DNA of 64,000 nucleotides from Arachnia propionica (GTDB taxonomy: Bacteria > Actinomycetota > Actinomycetes > Propionibacteriales > Propionibacteriaceae). The first letter of the stretch is position 1. Every line of letters begins with the position of its first letter. Shown in pieces: positions 55,839-64,000 of this stretch. The stretch spans positions 62,001 through 126,000 of the forward strand of contig NZ_RQZG01000004.1 of the NCBI RefSeq assembly GCF_003859805.1. Direction: 5' to 3'. Made by a program: the position numbers and the translations under genes. The notes beneath the pieces were generated by a model. It saw only the letters and a list, made by a program, of their open reading frames with translations, had not been told where the DNA came from and made no database searches.

Positions 55839-57938
55839 GTGGCCAAGATTGACCTGTCCAAGGTGCGCAACATCGGCATCATGGCGCACATCGACGCCGG
55901 AAAGACCACCACCACCGAGCGCATCCTCTTCTACACCGGCAAGTCCTACAAGATCGGCGAGGTCCACGAGGGTGGCGCGACGATGGACTGGATGGAGCAG
56001 GAGCAGGAACGCGGCATCACCATCACGTCGGCCGCCACCACCTGCTTCTGGCACGACACCCAGATCAACATCATCGACACCCCCGGGCACGTCGACTTCA
56101 CCGTCGAGGTGGAGCGCTCCCTGCGTGTGCTCGACGGTGCCGTGGCCGTGTTCGACGGCGTGGCCGGTGTCGAGCCGCAGTCGCAGACCGTGTGGCGTCA
56201 GGCCTCCAAGTACGGCGTGCCGCGCATCTGCTACATCAACAAGCTCGACCGCACCGGTGCCTCCTTCGAGCACTGCGTCAAGACCATCCGGGAGCGGCTC
56301 AACGCCACCCCGGTGCTGCTGCAGCTGCCGATCGGGGCCGAGGCCAACTTCCGTGGTCAGGTCGACCTGGTCACCATGAAGGCCAACATCTGGCCCACCG
56401 AGGTGACCAAGCCGGACGTCAACGACTACGAGATCGCCGAGATCCCCGAGGACATGGTCGAGGCCGCTGAGCTGGCCCGTGCCGAGATGCTCGAGACCAT
56501 CGCGGAGCACGACGACGAGTTCATGGAGCTGTGGCTCGAGGATCCCGAGTCGATCACCGTCGAGCAGATCAAGGCTGCGATCCGTCGTGGCGTGCTGGCC
56601 AACGCCTTCACCGCTGTGGTCTGCGGCACGTCGTTCAAGAACAAGGGTGTCCAGCCGGTGCTCAACGCCGTGGTGGACTACCTGCCCTCCCCGCTCGACG
56701 TGCCGGCCATCGACGGCTTCAAGCCGGGGGACGAGTCCGTCCACCTCGAGCGCAAACCGTCGGAGGACGAGCCGCTGTCGATCCTGGCCTTCAAGATCGC
56801 CGCAGACCCGCACCTGGGCAAGCTGACCTTCATCCGTGTCTACTCCGGCGTGCTGCAGGCGGGCTCCCAGGTCCTCAACGCCACCAAGGGCAAGAAGGAG
56901 CGCATCGGCAAGATCTACCAGATGCACGCCAACAAGCGTGAGGAGATCGAGTCGATCGGTGCGGGCATGATCTGCGCCGTCATGGGGCTCAAGGACACCA
57001 CCACCGGTGAGACCCTGTGTGATCCTGCCCACCCGATCATCCTCGAGTCGATGGAGTTCCCGAACCCCGTCATCGAGCAGGCCATCGAGCCGAAGTCGAA
57101 GTCGGACCAGGAGAAGCTCTCGGTCGCCATCCAGCGACTCGCCGAGGAGGACCCGACCTTCCGCGTCCACACCGACGAGGAGACCGGCCAGACCATCATC
57201 GCCGGGATGGGCGAGCTCCACCTCGAGGTCCTCATCGACCGCATGAAGCGTGAGTTCAAGGTCGAGGCCAACATCGGCAAGCCGCAGGTGGCCTACCGCG
57301 AGACCCTGCGCCGCAAGGTGGAGAAGGTCGAGTACACCCACAAGAAGCAGTCCGGTGGTTCCGGCCAGTTCGGCCGCGTCATCATCGATCTCGAGCCCAC
57401 CGAGCCCGGTTCCGGTTACGAGTTCGTCAACGCCGTCACCGGTGGCCGCATCCCGAAGGAGTACATCCCGGCCGTCGATGCGGGCATCAAGGACGCCATG
57501 CAGTTCGGTGTGCTCGCCGGTTACCCGGTCGAGGACATCAAGGTCACCCTCACCGACGGTGCCTACCACGATGTCGACTCCTCCGAGCTCGCCTTCAAGC
57601 TGGCTGGTTCCATGGCCTTCAAGGAGGCCGCGAAGAAGGCCGACCCGGCCATCCTGGAGCCGATGATGGCGGTCGAGGTGACCACGCCCGAGGACTACCT
57701 CGGCACCGTGATCGGTGACCTCAACGCACGTCGTGGGCACGTGCAGTCGATGGACGAGCAGCACGGCAACCGCATCGTGCGGGCGCTGGTGCCGCTGTCG
57801 GAGATGTTCGGCTACGTCGGTGACCTGCGCTCGAAGACCTCAGGCCAGGCCTCCTACTCGATGGAGTTCCACTCCTACGCCGAGACCCCGAAGAACGTCT
57901 CGGACGAGATCGTGGCCAAGGCCCGCGGCGGCGAGTGA
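55839..57938 (+). CDS. fusA: translation elongation factor G
   Basis: A 699-residue GTPase that drives translocation. G1 is AHIDAGKTT near residue 18, the switch region holds [11 protein letters not shown]3 is DTPGHVDF and G4 is NKLDR. All five domains are present. GTG at 55839 follows AAAGGA. tuf is not adjacent as in many bacteria; a Sel1 gene and rpiB lie between. Confidence 0.98.
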   Translation: MAKIDLSKVRNIGIMAHIDAGKTTTTERILFYTGKSYKIGEVHEGGATMDWMEQEQERGITITSAATTCFWHDTQINIIDTPGHVDFTVEVERSLRVLDGAVAVFDGVAGVEPQSQTVWRQASKYGVPRICYINKLDRTGASFEHCVKTIRERLNATPVLLQLPIGAEANFRGQVDLVTMKANIWPTEVTKPDVNDYEIAEIPEDMVEAAELARAEMLETIAEHDDEFMELWLEDPESITVEQIKAAIRRGVLANAFTAVVCGTSFKNKGVQPVLNAVVDYLPSPLDVPAIDGFKPGDESVHLERKPSEDEPLSILAFKIAADPHLGKLTFIRVYSGVLQAGSQVLNATKGKKERIGKIYQMHANKREEIESIGAGMICAVMGLKDTTTGETLCDPAHPIILESMEFPNPVIEQAIEPKSKSDQEKLSVAIQRLAEEDPTFRVHTDEETGQTIIAGMGELHLEVLIDRMKREFKVEANIGKPQVAYRETLRRKVEKVEYTHKKQSGGSGQFGRVIIDLEPTEPGSGYEFVNAVTGGRIPKEYIPAVDAGIKDAMQFGVLAGYPVEDIKVTLTDGAYHDVDSSELAFKLAGSMAFKEAAKKADPAILEPMMAVEVTTPEDYLGTVIGDLNARRGHVQSMDEQHGNRIVRALVPLSEMFGYVGDLRSKTSGQASYSMEFHSYAETPKNVSDEIVAKARGGE

Positions 57939-57952
57939 TCCGCTGAGCACCA

Positions 57953-57986
57953 GAAGGCCCGGCCCCCGGTGGGGGGTCGGGCCTTC
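57953..57986. terminator. bidirectional terminator after fusA
   Basis: GAAGGCCCG(G)CCCCC pairs with GGGGGTCGGGCCTTC. It lies 14 bases past the fusA stop and 5 bases before the stop of the convergent Sel1-repeat gene. Confidence 0.82.
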
Positions 57987-57991
57987 GCCGT

Positions 57992-58609
57992 TCAGCGGAG
58001 CGTGGTGTCGGGGACGGCCCACTGCTCCAGGTTGCGACGGATCGGTGGTGGGGCCTTGAGCCCGACCTCGGCCAGCGTGGCCAGGACGAGGTCCGCCAAG
58101 GGCGCGGTGCGGGGATCCTCGGCCCGGTGCAGGTCCTCACACTGTGCGGCGAGGTTCTCCAGCGCCTCCTCGACGCCGTGACGCATCGCCTGAAGCCACC
58201 AGCGTTCCGCCTCCTCGGCCCGGCCCTCCCGGTCGGCGAGTTGGCCGAGGTTGTACATCGCGTCCGCGTCGCCGTCCCGGGCTGCGGAGTCCCACCACGT
58301 CGTGGCCCGCTCGAACGCCCCCTGCTCGGCCAGCAGCGCGCCGGCGTTGACCTTCGCCTCCAGGTGGCCCGCGGTGGCCGCCTGCTCGTACCAGGCCAGG
58401 GCGGCCTCGGGGTCGTCGTCCTCCAGCATCGAGCCCAGGTTGAAGGCAGCCTCAGACTCACCCGCCTCTGCTGCGCGTCGCCACCACGACATCGCCTCGT
58501 CCTCGAGGTCGGTCTCGTCGTGGAGCCGGTTCGCCAGCTCGAGCATGGCGGCGGAGTCCCCGGACTCGGCCCGGGAGCGCAGCTGCGTGACCAAGGTGTG
58601 GGGGTTCAT
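57992..58609 (-). CDS. Sel1/TPR-like repeat protein
   Basis: A 205-residue protein of alpha-alpha repeats. Repeats of the Sel1 pattern are seen at about 18-50, 50-85, 85-120 and 120-155 (DSAAMLELANRLHDETDLED; SEAAFNLGSMLEDDDPEAAL; DADAMYNLGQLADREGRAEE). No signal peptide, so probably a cytoplasmic scaffold. ATG at 58609 is chosen because homology starts at MNPHTLVTQLRSRAE. Role unknown. Confidence 0.8.
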   Translation of the reverse strand: MNPHTLVTQLRSRAESGDSAAMLELANRLHDETDLEDEAMSWWRRAAEAGESEAAFNLGSMLEDDDPEAALAWYEQAATAGHLEAKVNAGALLAEQGAFERATTWWDSAARDGDADAMYNLGQLADREGRAEEAERWWLQAMRHGVEEALENLAAQCEDLHRAEDPRTAPLADLVLATLAEVGLKAPPPIRRNLEQWAVPDTTLR

Positions 58610-58652
58610 GGTCCAAGGGTAGTCCGACAAGGGCCGGGAGTAGGGTGGTGGC

Positions 58653-59120
58653 ATGAAGATCGGCATCACCAGTGACCATGCTGCCCATGACCTCCGGGTC
58701 GACCTCATCCCTCGCCTGCGTGACCTCGGGTACGACATCGTCGATCGCGGCCCGGCGACGGCGGAACGCACCGACTACGCGGCGTGGGGTGCCGGCCTCG
58801 CGCAGCAGGTGGCGGCGGGGGAGTTCGATCTCGGGATCGCGATCTGCGGCTCCGGGATCGGGATCTCGATCGCCTGCAACAAGGTGAGGGGCATCCGGGC
58901 CGCCTGCGTGTCCGAGAGCTACTCGGCACGCATGTCCCGTGCCCACAACAACGCGAACATCCTCTGCTTCGGGGCACGTGTCGTCGGCCCCGACGTCGCA
59001 CTGGACCTGTGTCGGGAGTTCCTCACCACCCAGTTCCAGGGCGGCCGTCACACCGGACGCGTGGCCCAGCTGGGGCAGCTCGACGAGGGGGACACCTCGT
59101 TCATCCAGGACGTCTGCTGA
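58653..59120 (+). CDS. rpiB: ribose-5-phosphate isomerase B family
   Basis: A 155-residue RpiB/LacAB sugar-phosphate isomerase (EC 5.3.1.6 type) of the pentose phosphate pathway. MKIGITSDHAAHDLR, the catalytic-loop GSGIGISIACNKVRGIRAACVSE (catalytic cysteine region of ICGSG) and SRAHNNANILCFGAR are conserved. Divergent from the Sel1 gene, upstream of tuf. Confidence 0.9.
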   Translation: MKIGITSDHAAHDLRVDLIPRLRDLGYDIVDRGPATAERTDYAAWGAGLAQQVAAGEFDLGIAICGSGIGISIACNKVRGIRAACVSESYSARMSRAHNNANILCFGARVVGPDVALDLCREFLTTQFQGGRHTGRVAQLGQLDEGDTSFIQDVC

Positions 59121-59161
59121 CCCCGTCACGGCCGAGTGCGTGAAGGACACGCACCCGGAGT

Positions 59162-59189
59162 TTGACTTAGCGGGAGGTCCCGATAGCAT
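59162..59189 (+). promoter_or_regulatory. promoter of tuf
   Basis: TTGACT (59162-59167) and TAGCAT (59184-59189) spaced by 16 bp, about 120 bases before the tuf start. Confidence 0.65.
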
Positions 59190-59309
59190 TACTTCGGTAT
59201 GCGCCCGGGAAACACTCCTGAGCGTCGGACCCCTGGTGTACCACTGCGCAGGGGTGCACCAGAAACAGGCCACGCACGGTGCGTGGTGAGACCCAGAAGG
59301 AGCCCTTAA

Positions 59310-60509
<1,200 letters not shown>

Positions 60510-60525
60510 TCTGAGCAGTCATGTG

Positions 60526-60557
60526 GAGGGGCCCGCACCAGGAGGTGCGGGCCCCTC
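60526..60557 (+). terminator. terminator after tuf
   Basis: Perfect 14-bp stem GAGGGGCCCGCACC-AGGA-GGTGCGGGCCCCTC, 17 bases past the stop. The next 220 bases up to the channel gene show nothing I can support. Confidence 0.88.
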
Positions 60558-60777
60558 TGCTGTGCTCCGTGCCACGACCTGCGATCGGTTCGACCATCGA
60601 AACCGGACCGGGCCACGAATCGTCGGGAAGAGACGCTGGGACGGTCGCGACACGACCGAGGGTCTGTCGTCCTTCACCTGCGTTTCGTCCCCGGGAAGGT
60701 GCCCTTCAGGACGGTCCACGCTGGTGGATGCCTGCGCCGCACCGAGGCGGTGACCGGGAGAGCCGGGCTCACAGCTC

Positions 60778-62034
60778 TCAGCTGAGACTGCGACGGAGGG
60801 CCTTCAACCAGCTGTGACGCCCCGTCTCCTCCTCCTGCGGGACCGGAGGGCCGTCCTTGGTGGGAGGCAGCACCTGGGTCTCGGTGAGGTCCGCCTGCTC
60901 GGCCTCCCACTCGGCTCGGGTCTGCTCCAGGAAGTCCCGGCGCACGTCCTGCGACGGGGCCGTCGTGGTCTCCGGCTCCAACCGGGTGCGGGGCAGGGCG
61001 TAGACCGCCTCGGACTGCAGCCAGTGGATCAGCCGCTCCCGGACGTGGCAGCGGAGGTCCCACAGCTTGTCCGCCGCGCTGGCGGAGACCACGGCGCGCA
61101 GCCGAACCGTCCCGCCGACGGCATTGGTCACCTGCAGCTGGCACTCCCGCCCGTCCCACAGCGGGCTGGCCTGGAGGATGCGCTGCAGCTCGATCCGCAT
61201 CGCCTCGACGGGGGCGAGCCAGTCCAGGTCGAACTCCACGACCCCGAGCAGCTTCGGCTCCAGTCTGGTCCAGTTCTCGAAGGTCTGACTGGTGAACAGT
61301 GTCGACGGCATGATCCAGCGACGCTCATCCCAGCTCTTGATGACCACGTAGGTCAACGTGATCTCCTCGACCTTTCCCTGGTTGCCGTCGGCCACGACGA
61401 TGTCACCGACCCGCAGCGCATCGGTCATTGCGATCTGGATGCCGGCGAAGACATTGGTCAGCGACGACTGGGCGGCCAGACCCACGACCAGGGAGAGCAC
61501 ACCGGCCGAGGCCAGCACGGAGGCCCCGATGGCCCGGAACTGGTCGAAGGTCAGCAGGGAGGCAGCACACGCTCCGAGCCACACCACACCGACCCCGACA
61601 CGGGAGATCACCTGCATCTGGGTGCGTACCCGTCGGAAGTGGGTGGTCTCCACGGCATCGCTGTTGCGGGCGATGATCCCGTCCTGGATGGTGCCGATCA
61701 CCCCGGAGAGCACGGAGGCGGTGGCGAGGATCATGACGATGAGGAAACCGTGCATGAAGTACGGCCGCCAGCCAGGGGACGGCTGGAACGGCAGCGGACC
61801 CGTCGCCACGGCGATGCCGAGACCGGTGCCGAGCAGCAGCAGGAAGACCCGTTGCGGGGTCTTGAGGTTCCTGCTCAGGTAGCTCAGACGGTCGTTGCGT
61901 CGCACGAGACGGCCCATCACCACCGAGATGACGATGGAGGCCACGGCCCCGATCAGGAACCCGGCGATGGCGTGGCCGACGACCGAGAGCAGATCCAGCG
62001 CCACCTCGGCGGGGGAGTCGTCCTGTGGCCACAT
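60778..62034 (-). CDS. MscS-family mechanosensitive ion channel protein
   Basis: A membrane protein of about 418 residues. Helices occupy about 15-200, with the pore-lining segment GLAAQSSLTNVFAGIQIAMTDALRVGD, followed by the MscS beta domain (VVADGNQGKVEEITLTYVVIKSWDERRWIMPSTLF) and a C-terminal cytoplasmic tail. It would release solutes on osmotic downshock. ATG at 62034 lies two bases after glnS; a GTG at 62064 with AAGGAC upstream is an equally possible start. Confidence 0.85.
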   Translation of the reverse strand: MWPQDDSPAEVALDLLSVVGHAIAGFLIGAVASIVISVVMGRLVRRNDRLSYLSRNLKTPQRVFLLLLGTGLGIAVATGPLPFQPSPGWRPYFMHGFLIVMILATASVLSGVIGTIQDGIIARNSDAVETTHFRRVRTQMQVISRVGVGVVWLGACAASLLTFDQFRAIGASVLASAGVLSLVVGLAAQSSLTNVFAGIQIAMTDALRVGDIVVADGNQGKVEEITLTYVVIKSWDERRWIMPSTLFTSQTFENWTRLEPKLLGVVEFDLDWLAPVEAMRIELQRILQASPLWDGRECQLQVTNAVGGTVRLRAVVSASAADKLWDLRCHVRERLIHWLQSEAVYALPRTRLEPETTTAPSQDVRRDFLEQTRAEWEAEQADLTETQVLPPTKDGPPVPQEEETGRHSWLKALRRSLS

Positions 62035-62036
62035 GG

Positions 62037-63719
62037 TCAGCTGCGTTTCTGGATGCTGGCCCACTCGTCCTTCAGCCCGACGGTGCGGTGGAAGGTCATG
62101 GGGACCTCGTCGTCGACGGCGAAGTAGCCGAGACGCTCGAACTGAACCACCTGACCGGGCCGGGCGTGCTCGAGCGAGGGCTCCACCTTGGCGTTCGTCA
62201 GCAGTTCACGCGAGTTCGGGTTGAGGTCATCGAGGGCCTCACCGGTGCGCTCCCCGGGGGCCTCGGCCGTGAACAACCGGTCGTAGAGGGCCACCGTCGC
62301 ATCCAGGGCGTGCGGGGCGGAGACCCAGTGCATGGTCGACTTCACCTTGCGGCCATCGGTCGGTGTGCCACCGCGTGACTCCGGGTCGTAGCTGCACCGG
62401 ACCTCGACGATGTCGCCCGCCGCGTCCTTGACCACCTCCTGGGCGGTCACCAGGTAGGCGCCACGCAGCCTCACCTCACGTCCGGGTGAGAGCCGGAAGT
62501 ACTTCGGGGGAGGGACCTCGCGGAAGTCGTCCTGCTCGATCCACAGTTCGCCGGTGAAGGGGACCCTGCGGGTACCGTCGGCCTCGTCCTCCGGGTTGTT
62601 GACCACGTCGAACCACTCGACCACCGGGGTGCCGTCGGCGTTCGTGGGCCAGCCGTCGAGGACCACCCTGAGGGGGCGCAGCACCGCCATCCGGCGCTGC
62701 GCGGTGGCGTTGAGCTCCCGGCGGACGTAGCTCTCCAGTTCCTCGATGGCCTTGCGGGAGTTGGTGCGGGTGGTGCCGACCTCCCGGCAGAACGCCCGCA
62801 GCGCGGCAGCCGGGTAGCCGCGACGGCGCAGCCCCCGGATGGTGGGCATCCGGGGATCGTCCCAGCCGTCGACCACGCCGTCGGCGACGAGCTTCTTCAG
62901 CCGTCGTTTGGAGGTGACGGTGTGGGTCAGCTCCAGCCGGGCGAACTCGTACTGGCGGGGCGGGGCGGTCTCCAGGTCCAGCTGGGCGAGGAACCAGTCG
63001 TAGAGCGGACGGTGGGACTCGAACTCGAGGGTGCAGATGGAGTGGGTCACCCCCTCGAAGGCGTCGGACTGGCCGTGCGCCCAGTCGTAGGTGGGGTAGA
63101 TGCACCACCGGTCCCCCGTGCGATGGTGGTGGGCGTTGCGGATCCGGTACATCACCGGATCACGAAGCTGCATGTTCTCGTGGGCCATGTCGATCTTCGC
63201 CCGGAGCACCCTGGCCCCGTCGGGGAACTCCCCGGAGCGCATCCGCGCGAACAGGTCGAGGTTCTCGGCCACGCTGCGGTCCCGGAACGGCGAGTTGGTG
63301 CCGGGCACCCCGAAGGAACCACGGGTGGCGGAGATGGTCTCCCCGTCCTGGTCGTCGACGTAGGCCAGTCCCTTCTCGATGAGCAGCACCGCCCAGTCGT
63401 GCAGCTGGTCGAAGTAGTCGGAGGCGTGGCGTACATCCGCGGGCTCGTAGCCCAGCCAGCGGATGTCCTCGATGATGGAGTCGACGTACTCCTCCTCCTC
63501 GGTCTCCGGGTTGGTGTCGTCGAGCCGCAGCATGCAGGAGCCGCCGAAGTCCTGGGCGGTGCCGAAGTCCACGACGACGGCCTTGGCATGGCCGATGTGG
63601 AGGTAGCCGTTCGGTTCGGGGGGGAACCGGGTCTGCACCCTGCCGCCGTATGTGCCCGCCTCGTTGTCGCGACGGATCGCATCGGTGATGAAGTTGCTGG
63701 GGACGACCGGTTCGCTCAT
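62037..63719 (-). CDS. glnS: glutaminyl-tRNA synthetase
   Basis: A 560-residue class I synthetase that charges tRNA-Gln directly. HIGH stands at residues 41-44 in PPEPNGYLHIGHAK and the KMSKS equivalent is VTSKRRL (268-274). The long beta-barrel anticodon-binding region (about 335-555) distinguishes GlnRS from bacterial GluRS. ATG at 63719 begins the homology. The mechanosensitive-channel gene follows at once. Confidence 0.94.
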   Translation of the reverse strand: MSEPVVPSNFITDAIRRDNEAGTYGGRVQTRFPPEPNGYLHIGHAKAVVVDFGTAQDFGGSCMLRLDDTNPETEEEEYVDSIIEDIRWLGYEPADVRHASDYFDQLHDWAVLLIEKGLAYVDDQDGETISATRGSFGVPGTNSPFRDRSVAENLDLFARMRSGEFPDGARVLRAKIDMAHENMQLRDPVMYRIRNAHHHRTGDRWCIYPTYDWAHGQSDAFEGVTHSICTLEFESHRPLYDWFLAQLDLETAPPRQYEFARLELTHTVTSKRRLKKLVADGVVDGWDDPRMPTIRGLRRRGYPAAALRAFCREVGTTRTNSRKAIEELESYVRRELNATAQRRMAVLRPLRVVLDGWPTNADGTPVVEWFDVVNNPEDEADGTRRVPFTGELWIEQDDFREVPPPKYFRLSPGREVRLRGAYLVTAQEVVKDAAGDIVEVRCSYDPESRGGTPTDGRKVKSTMHWVSAPHALDATVALYDRLFTAEAPGERTGEALDDLNPNSRELLTNAKVEPSLEHARPGQVVQFERLGYFAVDDEVPMTFHRTVGLKDEWASIQKRS

Positions 63720-64000
63720 GGATGCGAAGGTATCACTTTCTCGAGGACGACTGACCGCCCACCATCCGTTGCGACGCACCGGGGGAGGACCCGTCCTCCC
63801 GGCCCCGGTGCACTGCACCGTCGATGGCGCGCGTCACGGGAGTCGTCTCGGTGTCGCCCCGCACGGGATGCCGGCGGAGACGATCACGGCCACCTGTCCT
63901 CGCGGCGGCAAAGGGGTGCGGCCCGGCTCCGTTCCACGGGGGAAGCTCCCGGGCCGGGACCGGACACGCCCCGCGAACGGCGACGTGGATGATCATCCCG
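63720..64000. other. region upstream of glnS, no supported gene
   Basis: The last 281 bases should contain the glnS promoter. A minus-strand frame exists here, but its composition (arginine-, proline- and glycine-rich, no recognisable domain) gives no support for a gene. Confidence 0.5.

Noticed and set aside
63733-63996. Minus-strand open frame upstream of glnS
   Set aside because: No start signal, domain or plausible composition; likely chance in GC-rich DNA.

Overview
The window is high-GC DNA from an actinobacterium. The evidence is the full set of actinobacterial-type ribosomal and RNA polymerase genes (rplA, rplJ-rplL, rpoB with a TTG start, rpoC, rpsL-rpsG-fusA, tuf), frequent GTG starts, TAnnnT-type -10 boxes and an actinobacterial L10 leader. 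The gene content and the proline-rich, LPxTG-ended surface proteins would suit the Propionibacteriales, but that is an inference; no rRNA gene is present to settle it.

Layout. (1) 1-750: 3' part of rplA and its terminator. (2) 0.8-35.5 kb: a block of about 35 kb of accessory genes separating rplA from rplJ-rplL, which in many bacteria are adjacent. It holds an NCS1 permease with an AraC regulator, a two-domain VOC protein, a purine nucleoside phosphorylase, a HAD phosphatase, a secreted 5'-nucleotidase, a VapBC pair, a complete ornithine-fermentation operon (ord-ortA-ortB-oraS-oraE-reactivase-orr-ald-cycA, all on the minus strand) with a divergent double Lrp regulator, a duplicated DUF4375 (DMP19-like) cassette with a frameshifted membrane gene, a secreted-peptide/lipoprotein/ABC-transporter operon and a heterodimeric ABC exporter. 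(3) 35.6-44.8 kb: L10 leader, rplJ, rplL, rpoB, rpoC. (4) 44.8-54.7 kb: ROK regulator, sugar-type ABC uptake operon ending in a 2-hydroxyacid dehydrogenase, a secreted propeller-like protein, an LCP-family protein and a small secreted protein. (5) 54.7-60.6 kb: rpsL-rpsG-fusA, then a Sel1-repeat gene, rpiB and tuf. (6) 60.8-63.7 kb: glnS and a mechanosensitive channel.

The most striking structure is a recurring locus type: three intact AAA ATPase/DUF4143 genes (3876-5108, 6872-8131, 30395-31702) and one truncated relic (23744-23863). Each has a short array of direct repeats with an exact 22- or 23-bp period immediately upstream of its start (4, 4, 4 and 2 copies). The repeat sequence differs at every locus but its period, orientation and position do not. 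Two arrays sit directly on a TAGNCT -10 box exactly six bases from the start codon, predicting leaderless transcripts controlled by the repeats. All three intact proteins carry an EVD...EVK motif of PD-(D/E)XK type, so the repeats may be cognate recognition or autoregulatory sites of an ATPase-nuclease.

The ornithine operon converts L-ornithine via D-ornithine and 2,4-diaminopentanoate to acetyl-CoA and D-alanine; ald and a CycA-type D-alanine/glycine permease at the operon end fit disposal of the alanine. A second theme is a set of three secreted proteins that end in PGLPxTG or VGLPSTG at or very near the C terminus without the usual membrane helix and basic tail.
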